From: Ferrimonas balearica DSM 9799
GTDB lineage: Bacteria; Pseudomonadota; Gammaproteobacteria; Enterobacterales; Shewanellaceae
Assembly: GCF_000148645.1 (NCBI RefSeq)
Contig: NC_014541.1
Coordinates: 2,689,139 to 2,753,138, forward strand
Reading direction: 5' to 3'
Length of the DNA: 64,000 nt
Shown here: in pieces, positions 18,746 to 28,120 of the stretch
How positions within the stretch are numbered: the stretch's first letter is position 1
Layout: each line of letters opens with the position of its first letter
Position numbers and translations under genes: made by a program
The notes under the pieces: generated by a model
Seen by the model: the letters and a program-made list of their open reading frames with translations, nothing else
Databases searched by the model: none
What the model was told of the DNA's origin: nothing

Positions 18746-21565
18746 CTACCCTTTCTCGGCCAGCCATTTTTTTACCTGCTCGACGTCACTTTCCAACTGT
18801 TGTGCCAGTTGCCTGGCCTGCTCCTGCGACCAGGTTGCCGCCCGCTCAATCTGCTGACACTGCTGCGCCAGTGCCGCCAGCCCCAGTGCGCCTGCACCGC
18901 CCTTAAGCTTGTGCGCCAGCCTGGCCAACGCGGTCCCTTCGCCCTCCTGCTGCATCGCCTCCAGCGTGGCCCGGGCATCGCTTTCAAACTGATTCAGCAT
19001 GGTCTGCATCATCTCGCTGCCCAGCACCGACTGGTCCTGCGCCAGCTGGCCCCAATTGATCGCCTGTTGCGGCGATGGCGTCGGTTCCACCATCCCGGCC
19101 TCCGGTTCACGACTCCCCAGTTGCGCCGCCAGCGCTTCCGCCAGCACATTCATCCGCACCGGCTTGGCCACAAAACCATCAAACCCCGCCGCCAGATAAT
19201 CCCGCACCTGCTCCTCAAACACCTGCGCGGACACCGCAATACAGGGCAGTGGCCGGGCAAAGTGTTGCTGCTGCAACGCCTTAAGCTGTTGCTGCAACTC
19301 GGTGCCGTCGCCATCCGGCAGATGGATGTCCACCAGGGCCAGATCAAACCGACGTGAAGCGGCTTCCACCCGCGCCGCCTCGGCATTGGCCGCCATCACC
19401 ACCCGCTGTCCCAACTTGGCCAGAAAGCCCGCCATCACCATGCGGTTGACCGGATTGTCCTCCACCACCAACAAGCTTGCGGCAGGCAGGGACAAGGCCG
19501 GGCGCTCCGGCTCACTCTGAGGTTCGGTCTCCGGCCAGGGCAACGTCAGGGTAAACACACTTCCGTGACCTGGGGTGCTGGCCAGACTGAGATCGCCTCC
19601 CATCGCCTCGCACAGGCGCCGGCTGATGGGCAGGCCCAAACCGGTGCCGCCCCACTGTTCGCCACTGCGGCTTTGCTGGAAAGGCTCAAACACCGAACGC
19701 TGGCGCTCCAGTTCGATGCCCATGCCGGTGTCCTCCACCGCCAGTCGCAGTGTCCCGCCGTCGGCGCTGAGCGCCACCCTCACCTCTCCCTGGGCGGTGA
19801 ATTTGATGGCGTTGCCCACCAGGTTCAGCAGCACCTGGCGCAGCTTGGCGTGGTCACCCAGATAGGCGGGCGCCAGCGTACCGCGTACCGCCATCCGCAG
19901 GCTGAGCCCCTTCTGGGCCGCGCGGGAAGCGAGGGTATCCAGCACCGACTGCACCAGCGCCTCCACCACCACCGGCTCTTCAACCACGCTGAGGTGGCCC
20001 GCTTCAATTTTGGAGTAGTCCAACACGTCATTGAGCACGTCCAGCAACGCTTCACCGGAGCGGTGAATCACATCAAGGTAGTGGCGCTGTTGCGGGGTCA
20101 GGTCGGCATCGGCCATCAGCTCGGCGGTGCCGAGGATGCCGTTCATCGGGGTGCGGATCTCGTGGCTCATGGTCGCGAGGAAGGTGGTTTTGGCCCGGCT
20201 GGCTGCCTCCGCCTGCTGTTTGGCTTCCGCTGATACCGCCAGCTCCTGCGCCAGCAGCGCATTGGCCTGGTTCAGCTCTTCGGTGCGACTGGCCACGGCT
20301 TGCTCCAACTGCTGGTGTTGCGCCCGCAGCGCGTCTTCCGCCTCTTTACGGGCGATGGCGGTCGCTTTAAAGGTGCCGATGGCGTCCGCCAGCCGGCTCA
20401 GTTCATCACTGCCGCCCTTCACCACAGTGACCGAATGGTCCCCCTCCGCCAGCTTCAGCAGCGCTCCGGTGGTGCCATTGAGGCGCACCACCACTTCTCG
20501 GTACACCACCCGCCACAGCACAAACGCCGCCACCAGAGCCGCCACCAGCCCCAGCGCCAGCAACCCCCACAGCGCCTGCTGATAGCGCGAATCGATCTGG
20601 CTTTGGGCATTGGTCAGGCCCTGGTTGGCGCGACGCACCAGCACGGTCACCGCCGCATTCATCGCCTTAAACCGGGCATCAAGGTGAGTCAGTGCGTCCC
20701 GGATCTCCAGTTCATGGGCCATCTGCTGACGTTTAAGCGGGTACAGCTCGGCACCCTCACTCAGTCGCTGCCACTGGGCCAGGATGGCGTCCCGTCGCTC
20801 AGGGTCGGGCACTTCGGCCATCTGCAGCGGCAGGTAATCCGCCAGCTCGGCAAACTGGCTGGCCCGACGGGCCATCAAATCCGGGTCCTCCATGTAGGGC
20901 AACAGCACCAGATGTCGACGCAGCTTAAGCAGGTTGTTCTTCAGTTCGTTCATGCGCCGGATCTGCATCAGGTCCTGCTCAATCAACGCATCCACCTTGC
21001 TGTCCATGTCGCCGCTGCCATAGAGCCCGACACTGCGCGCCACCATGGCCGTTTCGGCGTTGGCCAGCTGGCCATCTGCCAGGTCCGCCAGTCGGTTGGC
21101 CGCCTCGTTGACCCGGGTAAAGCGGTCGTCAAACTCCCGGTGCAGGCTGATCTGGGTACGGGCCAGCTGGTAGACGTTCTCCAGTGTCGTCACCACCTCA
21201 TTGTGCAGGTGCTGCAGGGTACTGCGCTGGCCCGGTTCAATCGCCACCAGCTCCTGCAGGCGCCGGTCCAACGCATCGTTGGTGTGGCCCAGCTCGCGCC
21301 AGGTTTGCTCCAGCACACCGTCGTCGCGCAGCTCCGCCATAAGGCGTCCGCTGCTGAGGATTCGGCCGGACAGGTCCGCCACCACCCGGGCCTGGTTCAG
21401 GGCCGGCACGGCGTCCTTAACCAGTTGCTGGTGGGAACTGCGCAGCTGCCCCAGGCTGACCAGACCAAGGCTGGCCGCCAACACCGACAGGGCGGCGAGG
21501 ATGACAAAGGCGATCAACAGTTTTCCGGCCACCGAACGCCAGGGGGAAAAGGATAACGACAACAA
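18746..21565 (-). CDS. torS: TorS-type hybrid sensor histidine kinase
   Basis: This is a membrane sensor kinase of about 939 residues. In order it has TM1 (about 10-35), a long helical periplasmic sensor, TM2 (about 330-350), a HAMP region and a coiled coil. Then come a kinase core with phospho-His in [17 protein letters not shown] and ATP-binding NLVGNAIKF, a receiver ([13 protein letters not shown], Asp in [13 protein letters not shown]) and an HPt domain ([16 protein letters not shown]). This is the tripartite TorS layout. The start is uncertain: the frame opens with TTG at 21619, but TTG at 21565 has a better-placed ggaag. It is divergent from torT, its periplasmic partner. Confidence 0.9.
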   Translation of the reverse strand: MLSLSFSPWRSVAGKLLIAFVILAALSVLAASLGLVSLGQLRSSHQQLVKDAVPALNQARVVADLSGRILSSGRLMAELRDDGVLEQTWRELGHTNDALDRRLQELVAIEPGQRSTLQHLHNEVVTTLENVYQLARTQISLHREFDDRFTRVNEAANRLADLADGQLANAETAMVARSVGLYGSGDMDSKVDALIEQDLMQIRRMNELKNNLLKLRRHLVLLPYMEDPDLMARRASQFAELADYLPLQMAEVPDPERRDAILAQWQRLSEGAELYPLKRQQMAHELEIRDALTHLDARFKAMNAAVTVLVRRANQGLTNAQSQIDSRYQQALWGLLALGLVAALVAAFVLWRVVYREVVVRLNGTTGALLKLAEGDHSVTVVKGGSDELSRLADAIGTFKATAIARKEAEDALRAQHQQLEQAVASRTEELNQANALLAQELAVSAEAKQQAEAASRAKTTFLATMSHEIRTPMNGILGTAELMADADLTPQQRHYLDVIHRSGEALLDVLNDVLDYSKIEAGHLSVVEEPVVVEALVQSVLDTLASRAAQKGLSLRMAVRGTLAPAYLGDHAKLRQVLLNLVGNAIKFTAQGEVRVALSADGGTLRLAVEDTGMGIELERQRSVFEPFQQSRSGEQWGGTGLGLPISRRLCEAMGGDLSLASTPGHGSVFTLTLPWPETEPQSEPERPALSLPAASLLVVEDNPVNRMVMAGFLAKLGQRVVMAANAEAARVEAASRRFDLALVDIHLPDGDGTELQQQLKALQQQHFARPLPCIAVSAQVFEEQVRDYLAAGFDGFVAKPVRMNVLAEALAAQLGSREPEAGMVEPTPSPQQAINWGQLAQDQSVLGSEMMQTMLNQFESDARATLEAMQQEGEGTALARLAHKLKGGAGALGLAALAQQCQQIERAATWSQEQARQLAQQLESDVEQVKKWLAEKG

Positions 21566-21624
21566 GGGACAAGGCTTCCGCTCTGGTACACTAGCCCAGT
21601 GTACCCAACTTTGAGTCAACTGCC

Positions 21625-22584
21625 GTGGGACGATTTGCCCTATCTGCCTGGATCTTGTCTGTAAGTTTGATGTCGCTCGCCCACGGCGCCGAGCCCACCC
21701 GGCTTTGCGCCCTCTACCCGCACCTGAAAGATTCCTACTGGCTGAGCGTGAACGCCGGCATGGTGGAGCAGGCCCGGGCCCGGGGCATCGAACTGAAGGC
21801 GTTCGAGGCTGGTGGCTATGAGCATCAGGCCACCCAAATCGAACAGTTCCAGCGCTGTCGCGACTGGGGCGCCGATGCCGTCCTGCTGGGCAGCGTCACC
21901 TACGAGCTGCCCAACCTGATCCGCGATGCGCTGGTCAGCGTGCCGACGCTGGCGGTGGTGAACGAGGTGGAGCCGGACACCGTGGCCAGTACCATCGGGG
22001 TGGATTGGTACCAGATGGGGGAAGCCGTGGCGGAGTACGTCAATACCCACTTCGCCGATGACACCCATGCGCTGCTGATGTTTGGCCCCAAGGGCCAGGG
22101 CGGCAACCAGTTTCTCAGCCAGGGGCTGCTGGAGCACCTGACCCCCGGCAAACTGATGGTGGACGCCACCCTCAACGGCGCCAACAGCGTGGCGGAGCAA
22201 CGCCAGTTACTGAACGAATACCTGGCCGCTCATCCGGCGCCGCAGCTGATCATCGCCGGGGCGATTCCTGCGGAAGTGGCGGTCAATGAGTTGCGCGCCC
22301 GCGGGCTGGAAACCCGGGTGATCAGCACCTACCTGAGCCACGGCGTCTACCGGGGCTTGCTGCGGGGTAAGGTTGAGATGGCCAACAGCGATCGGATGCG
22401 GCTGCAGGGGCGAATGGCGGTGGACGCGGCGTTGGATCTGCTGGCGGGAAAAGCACTGCCCGAGCGACTTGACCCGGGCATAGAGGTGTTAGTGCCCCCC
22501 AAAGCTCTGGGCCGGTTTGAGGACAGCTTGTCCGACCCGGACTTCCGGGCGGTTTATGACGTTACGGTGGTGCCGAACAGGTAA
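21625..22584 (+). CDS. torT: TorT periplasmic TMAO-sensing protein
   Basis: The 319-residue product has a signal peptide ([21 protein letters not shown]) and a periplasmic-binding-protein fold similar to Tor[20 protein letters not shown] near the N-terminus and [13 protein letters not shown]. TorT binds TMAO and changes TorS signalling. The start is GTG at 21625. The gene is divergent from torS, and its last 31 bp overlap the 3' end of torR on the other strand, giving a compact torS-torT-torR arrangement. Confidence 0.9.
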   Translation: MGRFALSAWILSVSLMSLAHGAEPTRLCALYPHLKDSYWLSVNAGMVEQARARGIELKAFEAGGYEHQATQIEQFQRCRDWGADAVLLGSVTYELPNLIRDALVSVPTLAVVNEVEPDTVASTIGVDWYQMGEAVAEYVNTHFADDTHALLMFGPKGQGGNQFLSQGLLEHLTPGKLMVDATLNGANSVAEQRQLLNEYLAAHPAPQLIIAGAIPAEVAVNELRARGLETRVISTYLSHGVYRGLLRGKVEMANSDRMRLQGRMAVDAALDLLAGKALPERLDPGIEVLVPPKALGRFEDSLSDPDFRAVYDVTVVPNR

Positions 22585-23273
22585 CCTTCACCGTGGACGG
22601 TGACAAACAACTTCGGCAGGCCCTCCCCCTTCTCCATCTTGCCCCGCAGGCGCCGCACCAGCACATCGATGGTGCGGTCATCCGGGGCGTCCACCCGATG
22701 TGATACCAGATTGAGCAGACGCTCCCGCGCCAGCACCTGTTGGGGGTAACGGGCAAATGCCGCCAGCAGTTCAAACTCCGCCGTCGTCAGGCGCACATCC
22801 ACGCCCTCGCGGCACAGGTGGCGGTTGCCCAGGTTCAAGGTCCAGCCGGCAAAGTACAGCTCATTGCCCATGGGCATTTCATTGGCCGGACGCTGCGCCA
22901 GGCTGATGCGCCACAGCAGGTTTTTGACCCGCACCAGCAACTCCCGCATCTCCACCGGCTTGGTGACGTAGTCGTCGGCCCCCATCTCGAGTCCGACAAT
23001 CTTGTCGACGGAGTCGCTGCGGCCGGTAACCAGAATGATCCCCACCGCCGATTCACTGCGCAGTTCGCGGGTGAGTTGCAAGCCATCTTCGTCCGGCAGA
23101 TTGACGTCCAACAGCACCAGGTCGAACTCCTGCTCTGCCATCGCCGCCCGCATCTGCGCGCCATTGGATACCGCAGTCACCTGATAACCGGCCTGCTGAA
23201 AATACCCCTGGTGACGCATCTGGGTGACGCTGTCGTCTTCCACCACCAAAATGCGGCTGCCTGTCAGAGCCAT
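22554..23273 (-). CDS. torR: TorR response regulator (OmpR/PhoB family)
   Basis: The 239-residue product has an N-terminal receiver (ILVVEDDSVTQMRHQGYF, phospho-Asp in LVLLDVNLPDEDG, Lys in YVTKPVEMREL) and a C-terminal winged helix (LTTAEFELLAAFARYPQQVLARERLL). It is expected to receive phosphate from TorS and to activate reductase operons; decamers resembling its site lie upstream of dmsA. The 3' end overlaps torT convergently. Confidence 0.92.
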   Translation of the reverse strand: MALTGSRILVVEDDSVTQMRHQGYFQQAGYQVTAVSNGAQMRAAMAEQEFDLVLLDVNLPDEDGLQLTRELRSESAVGIILVTGRSDSVDKIVGLEMGADDYVTKPVEMRELLVRVKNLLWRISLAQRPANEMPMGNELYFAGWTLNLGNRHLCREGVDVRLTTAEFELLAAFARYPQQVLARERLLNLVSHRVDAPDDRTIDVLVRRLRGKMEKGEGLPKLFVTVHGEGYLFGTTVTS

Positions 23274-23520
23274 TGCTTCGCCTTATCTGCCTGAGATTGG
23301 CCCCCGATCTTGGAAAGCTTTGCCGTCAGTTGCAACATCAATATAAGCTCAGAAGTGATCATCAGCACAAAACGGCACCACCTTATCGGGCCGGGGCGGC
23401 GCCATAGGCCTGCGCGGTCAGGCCCGCGGGGCGGCCCACCTAAGCGCCTATGCTCACTATACTTAATGCAATCTGAGTCGCCGGGCACCGGCTGTTGACT
23501 CTCCAGTTCAGGAGACAAGG

Positions 23521-24360
23521 ATGTTACCCACCACCATTATTCTCCGTGCATTGAAGGGAGACCCGGCACTGATTCAGGCCAAATTGCGGGTGCTGCTCGC
23601 CGAGGCCAGCACGCCCAGCCGGGTGATTATTGATGCCGAGTCGCCCCCGCTCCAGCGCTTCTATCTGTTTGAAGATGATGCGCTAAGCGCCGCCGCGAAG
23701 GCCTATCGCATTGACGTAGAGATGTGGGCAGAAACGTTGTTTGCGCCACTTAACGCCAAGGGGGAAAGGTTCTCTCTGGAGTACATCTGGAACAAAAGTT
23801 CGCTGGTGGAACGCCTGGCGCAAGCGCCCGAGGCAGGCCAACTTATCCTCTTTTGTCTGGAGGCTTCGCTGCCTTCACGCTACCGCCGTGCGATTGAGCA
23901 GAGCCAATCTCCGGTTCTGGTCCTTGGCGAGAACCGGTGGCATCACCCCCCGAATCTGGTGGTCGGTATCGACCCTTTTCACAAAAGCGACCGCCCCGCC
24001 GACATCGATGCCAAGGTAGTACGCACGGCGATGACACTGAGTAAACGCCTTAAGGGCCAACTCACTCTGGTGCACAGCTGCTACACCCCCTCTTTCATGA
24101 TCAAGTACCGCGCCATGATTCAGTCCACCCACCAGAGGGTGATCCACGACTTTCTGGCCAAGCACCATCTGCAGCGACTGAACTGGCACCTGCTGTTGGG
24201 GGAGCCCGCCGATACGCTCTCAGATTACTGCCGGACGCATCAGAGCGACCTGCTGGTGATGGGGTTGGTGGCCCGGGGCCTGATCAAAAAGCGGATCACC
24301 GGCAGCACCACGGACCAGCTGATGTCCGAACGTGCTTGCGACCTCTATCTGATCCCCTGA
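23521..24360 (+). CDS. Tandem universal stress protein
   Basis: The 279-residue cytoplasmic product looks like two Usp domains. The second is clear: NLVVGIDPF at its start, and LLLGEPADTLSDYCRTHQSDLLVMG with a GLIKKRITGSTTDQLM tail that resembles the nucleotide-binding G-2x-G-9x-G(S/T) loop. The first half is degenerate, as in UspE-type proteins. It starts with ATG after a strong aggagac. The 247 bp upstream contain its promoter and that of torR; no other gene is visible there. Confidence 0.82.
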   Translation: MLPTTIILRALKGDPALIQAKLRVLLAEASTPSRVIIDAESPPLQRFYLFEDDALSAAAKAYRIDVEMWAETLFAPLNAKGERFSLEYIWNKSSLVERLAQAPEAGQLILFCLEASLPSRYRRAIEQSQSPVLVLGENRWHHPPNLVVGIDPFHKSDRPADIDAKVVRTAMTLSKRLKGQLTLVHSCYTPSFMIKYRAMIQSTHQRVIHDFLAKHHLQRLNWHLLLGEPADTLSDYCRTHQSDLLVMGLVARGLIKKRITGSTTDQLMSERACDLYLIP

Positions 24361-24373
24361 ACCCAGCTGCATC

Positions 24374-24411
24374 AGCCGCTTTGGCGACTTGCGCCAGTCA
24401 AGCGGGCTTTT
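24374..24411 (+). terminator. Intrinsic terminator after the Usp gene
   Basis: Outer arms AGCCGCTT and AAGCGGGCT (one bulged G) enclose TGGCG-acttg-CGCCA, followed by four T. Confidence 0.65.
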
Positions 24412-24504
24412 GTTAATGCTGGCAAAACCGGCCAGGCCACCACCTTGTCGGCCCGGTCCGTGGGTGTCACAATGCCCGCACAATAACTGACTGGAGCAAA
24501 AAGG

Positions 24505-24582
24505 ATGATCCTGTACGGCATCAAAAGCTGTGAGCACTTTTTGTCAGTTATGCCGTCACCTTTCCTGAAGCATCTCAATTGA
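24505..24582 (+). pseudogene. yffB: Displaced native 5' end of yffB
   Basis: Nine codons (ATG ATC CTG TAC GGC ATC AAA AGC TGT) encode MILYGIKSC, exactly the first nine residues of the intact yffB 1.4 kb downstream. A ggagcaaaaagg ribosome-binding region precedes them. After codon 9 the frame runs into unrelated sequence and stops after 25 residues. Codon choice (ATC, CTG, TAC, GGC) is the high-GC style of the surrounding core genome, so this looks like the original gene start, separated from its body by an insertion. Confidence 0.8.
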
Positions 24583-24757
24583 CAGTTAAGTGCTTCCTCA
24601 GTAGCGTAAAGGAAGGTGCCCACCTTACTTGTGTGCGAGTAAAAACAGGCTTTTAAATACACACACCAGTTCTCATAAATGTTTCGACGCTGTCTGGCGA
24701 ATTCGACGACTTAAACGCACACCTGATTCAATTGCCAGCCAGCGGAAGGAGATATTT

Positions 24758-25801
24758 ATGTTCCGCAAAGAATTGGCTTTCACTCTGCACCAAGCTGTCC
24801 GAAATGAGCTCCCCTCTATCAAGCGTTCCCATTGCCACGAACTGATTGCCGCCGCATTTGGTTTCAACAGCCGTGCCTCCATGGATGCCCAGGGAATGCT
24901 TACCCAATCCGCTCTACTGAATGATGGCGAATGGGATGAGTATGACTCTTGGGACGATACTTTCGATGAAGAAGAACCCGCTCAAGAGTACTCAGAGGTT
25001 GATGTTAACCAGCTCTCAACTCGCCTAGATGCCTTGGGGCTCAGAACTGAGCACGCTACTCGAATTGCCGACGTGATTTCCAACCTGTTACGTGAGCCAC
25101 AAATCGTATTCGCCGATTACGGCTCCCTCTGGCATGAAGATGCCAGGGAGCACATCATCGAAAGGGCAAAAACACATCCCAATGCAGCCTATGCGCTAGC
25201 GTGCTTCAACGAGTGCAGCATGCCTCCCTCCTCAGAAGCCTATTGGTACAACCAACGCCGGCAGGGCATTGAACTCAACACCACCCAAATCGAGTTTGCT
25301 GACGAGTACGGCGAAGCATTCGAGCAAGCCAATTTGTACCAAAGCTTACTTAAAAAAGCTGCCCAACTTGGTCACGCAGATGCGGCCTATGTCATGGCTG
25401 ATGTGGTCGAATCCGAAGAAGAACACGAGAGTTGGTTACGTAAGGCGGCAAACCTCGGAAGCGTTCAGGCTCAGTCACATTTGGCGATTCATTACGAGGA
25501 GTCCAAATGGCTAGAATGTGCAGCCAACCAGGGGGATTTCTCCTGCTTAGATACCCTCGCTCGGCAGGCATTTGAGCAACCAAACTCAGAATCTCTTATC
25601 GAGGGCTACAAGTGGGTAAAGCTGGCTAAGCTTTACGGCCATGATTTGACCCGAAGCATTGCCGATAATGACGAAGACTACGGCCCGGTCTTTGTACTGC
25701 ATGAAGGGATCCACCTTCCTAAAGCCACGAAAGCCCAAATAGATCAAGCTGCACGAGATGCCACTGAGACATATAAACAGTACAGCACTGACCTTGACTA
25801 A
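24758..25801 (+). CDS. Island cargo: Sel1-like repeat protein
   Basis: The 347-residue soluble product has no signal peptide or membrane segment. The N-terminal 45 residues are helical (KRSHCHELIAAAFGFNSRAS) and resemble the short helical module found in some bacterial glyoxalase-related proteins; that likeness is weak. An acidic stretch follows (about residues 50-85). The second half has Sel1/TPR-type helices (LLKKAAQLGHADAAYVMAD, WLRKAANLGSVQAQSHLA). The ATG at 24758 has an ideal aaggag at 8-nt spacing. Codon use is much less GC-rich than in neighbours. Function unknown; as sole cargo it may be a defence, regulatory or partner-binding protein. Confidence 0.75.
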   Translation: MFRKELAFTLHQAVRNELPSIKRSHCHELIAAAFGFNSRASMDAQGMLTQSALLNDGEWDEYDSWDDTFDEEEPAQEYSEVDVNQLSTRLDALGLRTEHATRIADVISNLLREPQIVFADYGSLWHEDAREHIIERAKTHPNAAYALACFNECSMPPSSEAYWYNQRRQGIELNTTQIEFADEYGEAFEQANLYQSLLKKAAQLGHADAAYVMADVVESEEEHESWLRKAANLGSVQAQSHLAIHYEESKWLECAANQGDFSCLDTLARQAFEQPNSESLIEGYKWVKLAKLYGHDLTRSIADNDEDYGPVFVLHEGIHLPKATKAQIDQAARDATETYKQYSTDLD

Positions 25802-25822
25802 CCCTAAGCTAAGCATGTGATG

Positions 25823-25860
25823 CGTAGCAGGTTACCGCCGCTTTTTGGTAACCTGCTACG
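25823..25860. terminator. 14-bp perfect hairpin at the right end of the island
   Basis: CGTAGCAGGTTACC (25823-25836) and GGTAACCTGCTACG (25847-25860) are perfect inverted arms around a loop containing five T. It may terminate the cargo gene. The absence of a T run after the stem also allows a recombination or protein-binding role. Confidence 0.6.
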
Positions 25861-25895
25861 AAGCCTCAAAAACTGCAACTGGAAGCAATTTAGAA

Positions 25896-26246
25896 ATGAT
25901 TCTCTATGGAATAAAGTCCTGCGATACCGTTCGCAAGGCCCGCAAGCACCTGGACGCTAAGGGCTGCACTCACACCTTCCACGATTTTCGCGAAGCCGGA
26001 CTGGATGACGCCACCCTGACCCGCTGGCTGGCGCAGGTGCCCTACACCACCCTGCTCAACACCCGTTCCACCAGTTGGCGTGCGCTCGATGACGCCGCCA
26101 AGCAGGACCTGGATGCCGATAAGGCCAAGCAGCTGATGCTGGACAACCCCACCCTGGTCAAGCGTCCGGTGCTGGAAGCCGGCGATGCCCTGATGGTGGG
26201 TTTCAAAGCCGCTGACTACGACCAGTGGGTTGCCCAGCATGGCTGA
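25896..26246 (+). CDS. yffB: ArsC/Spx-family protein YffB with recoded 5' end
   Basis: The 116-residue thioredoxin-fold protein is of the arsenate-reductase/Spx family, with its single N-terminal cysteine in [19 protein letters not shown] and the family features [10 protein letters not shown] and LVKRPVLE. As in E. coli it is directly upstream of dapE; the two overlap by 8 bp. Its first nine codons (ATT CTC TAT GGA ATA AAG TCC TGC after ATG) are AT-rich synonyms of the stranded copy at 24505. From codon 10 on, codon use returns to the host's high-GC style. The frame opens 17 codons earlier in island sequence. Biochemical role unknown. Confidence 0.92.
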   Translation: MILYGIKSCDTVRKARKHLDAKGCTHTFHDFREAGLDDATLTRWLAQVPYTTLLNTRSTSWRALDDAAKQDLDADKAKQLMLDNPTLVKRPVLEAGDALMVGFKAADYDQWVAQHG

Positions 26247-27372
26247 TTCCGCCGTACTGACCCTGGCCAAAGACCTGATCGCCCGCCCCTCGGTAACGCC
26301 GGAAGACGCGGGTTGTCAGGCGATGATGGCCGCACACCTGGAACGCCTCGGCTTCACCATCGAATCGATGGTGTTTGAAGACACCACCAACCTGTGGGCC
26401 CGCCGTGGCAGCGAAGGTCCGGTGTTCTGCTTTGCCGGCCACACCGATGTGGTGCCGCCCGGCGACCTCAGCCAATGGCACACCCCGCCATTTGAACCCA
26501 CGGTCATCGACGGCATCCTGCACGGGCGCGGCGCGGCCGATATGAAGGGCTCTCTGGCAGCGATGCTGGTGGCGGTGGAGCGGTTCGTTACCGAGCACCC
26601 GGACCATCAGGGCTCCATCGCCTTCCTGATCACCTCCGATGAAGAGGGGCCGTTTATCAACGGCACCACCCGGGTGATCGACACGCTGGAAGCGCGCAAT
26701 GAGAAGATCACCTGGTGCATCGTTGGTGAGCCCTCCAGCACCCATAAGCTGGGCGACATCATCAAGAACGGCCGCCGTGGCAGCCTGACTGCCGAAGTCA
26801 CCGTTAAGGGGATTCAGGGCCACGTGGCCTACCCCCATCTGGCGGACAATCCGGTGCACAAAGCGGCCCCGGCGCTGGCCGAACTGGCGGCGATGGAGTG
26901 GGACAAAGGCAACGCGTTCTTCCCGCCCACCAGCTTCCAGATCGCCAACATCCACGCTGGTACTGGTGCGCCTAACGTGGTGCCCGGCGCCCTCAATGTG
27001 CAGTTCAATTTCCGCTACAGCACCGAAGTGACGGCGCAGGATCTGGAGTCCCGGGTGCACAATATCTTTGACCGCTACGGTCTGGATTACGACATCAAGT
27101 GGACCTACAACGGCCAGCCGTTCCTGACCGGCGGCGGTGCCCTGCTGGACGCCACCTGTGCCGCCATCCGGGAGGTCACCGGTTACGACACCGAACCCTC
27201 CACCAGCGGCGGCACCTCCGATGGGCGCTTTATCGCCCCCACCGGTGCTCAGGTGATTGAACTGGGCCCCTGCAACGCCACCATTCACAAGATCAACGAG
27301 TGCGTCAGCGTGCGGGATCTGGAACTGCTGGCCGAGTGCTACGAGAAGGTGCTGGAGAAGCTGCTGTGCTGA
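26239..27372 (+). CDS. dapE: Succinyl-diaminopimelate desuccinylase
   Basis: DapE hydrolyses N-succinyl-LL-diaminopimelate in lysine and peptidoglycan-precursor synthesis. The 377-residue M20 metallohydrolase shows the metal-binding motifs [29 protein letters not shown] and the C-terminal His in [12 protein letters not shown]. The ATG at 26239 overlaps yffB; translation is probably coupled. The next gene starts inside its 3' end. Confidence 0.97.
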   Translation: MADSAVLTLAKDLIARPSVTPEDAGCQAMMAAHLERLGFTIESMVFEDTTNLWARRGSEGPVFCFAGHTDVVPPGDLSQWHTPPFEPTVIDGILHGRGAADMKGSLAAMLVAVERFVTEHPDHQGSIAFLITSDEEGPFINGTTRVIDTLEARNEKITWCIVGEPSSTHKLGDIIKNGRRGSLTAEVTVKGIQGHVAYPHLADNPVHKAAPALAELAAMEWDKGNAFFPPTSFQIANIHAGTGAPNVVPGALNVQFNFRYSTEVTAQDLESRVHNIFDRYGLDYDIKWTYNGQPFLTGGGALLDATCAAIREVTGYDTEPSTSGGTSDGRFIAPTGAQVIELGPCNATIHKINECVSVRDLELLAECYEKVLEKLLC

Positions 27373-28034
27373 GCCAGGCCCAACTGCTGGGCGTGGATGA
27401 CAGCCACCTGGTGGCCGTCGGTCCACAGCGGCTGGAGGCCCGCACCGCTGAGGCGTGGCAGGCGTTGGTGGCGGATGCCGCCAGCGCCGGTTTCCAGCTG
27501 GGGCTGTGTTCCGGCTGGCGCAGCTTCGAGCGGCAGATGGCGATATTCAACGGTAAAGCGGAGGGCAACCGCCCCCTGCAGAATCGCCGGGGCGAACGCT
27601 GTGACGTCCGGGTGATGAGCGATGCGGATATTCTGGATGCCATCCTCGCCTGGTCGGCCCTGCCCGGCATGTCCCGCCACCACTGGGGAACGGATCTGGA
27701 CTGGTTTGATGCCGGTGCCCTGCCCGCCTCGGAGCTGAAACTGGAGCCGTGGGAGTATCAGGAGGGAGGCCCCTGTCATGCCCTGGCCCGGTGGTTGGAG
27801 CCGAGGCTAACCAGTTACGGCTTCTTCCGTCCCTACCGCGAAGCGTTGGGTGGGGTGTCACCGGAACCCTGGCACCTGAGTTTTGCCCCGGTTTCCGTAC
27901 CGGCTCTGCACGCTTTTGATGCCAACGAGCTGGCGATGCAACTCGATGGTGCCGATCTGGCCCTGAAGGAGAGCATACTGGCCCAGCTTCCGGGCCTGGT
28001 TGAACGCTACTGCTACCGCATCAGCCCCGCCTGA
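27366..28034 (+). CDS. M15-family D-alanyl-D-alanine carboxypeptidase-like peptidase
   Basis: The 222-residue product has the VanY/M15 zinc-site motifs [21 protein letters not shown] and PWHLSF. Family members trim D-Ala from peptidoglycan stems. No signal peptide is visible from the GTG start at 27366 (ggagaag upstream, 7-bp overlap with dapE), so it may be cytoplasmic, acting on soluble muropeptides, or exported in another way. The third gene of a yffB-dapE unit, linking it to diaminopimelate and cell-wall metabolism. Confidence 0.85.
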   Translation: MLSQAQLLGVDDSHLVAVGPQRLEARTAEAWQALVADAASAGFQLGLCSGWRSFERQMAIFNGKAEGNRPLQNRRGERCDVRVMSDADILDAILAWSALPGMSRHHWGTDLDWFDAGALPASELKLEPWEYQEGGPCHALARWLEPRLTSYGFFRPYREALGGVSPEPWHLSFAPVSVPALHAFDANELAMQLDGADLALKESILAQLPGLVERYCYRISPA

Positions 28035-28120
28035 ATCCCGCCGGGCAAGCGCTTGTCGCTTGCCCCGTGCCAGCGCCCCTGTTAGCTTGCAACCTCCTGA
28101 TAACAACAGCGAGGCCATGG

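Larger units (their letters stand above)
24532..25895 (+). mobile_element. Single-cargo genomic island inserted after codon 9 of yffB
   Basis: The segment between the stranded native yffB start and the new yffB start is about 1.36 kb. It is visibly AT-richer than its flanks and holds one complete gene plus a long hairpin. At its right end it supplies a new upstream region and a synonymously recoded copy of the first nine yffB codons, restoring the gene. No integrase or transposase is encoded inside, and I found no terminal inverted repeat or target duplication. Near the left end, 24557-24620 forms an imperfect inverted repeat (GAAGCA/TGCTTC, CACCTTtCC/AAGGAAGGTG) that could be a recombination site. 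SXT elements do something comparable at prfC. Confidence 0.7.
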
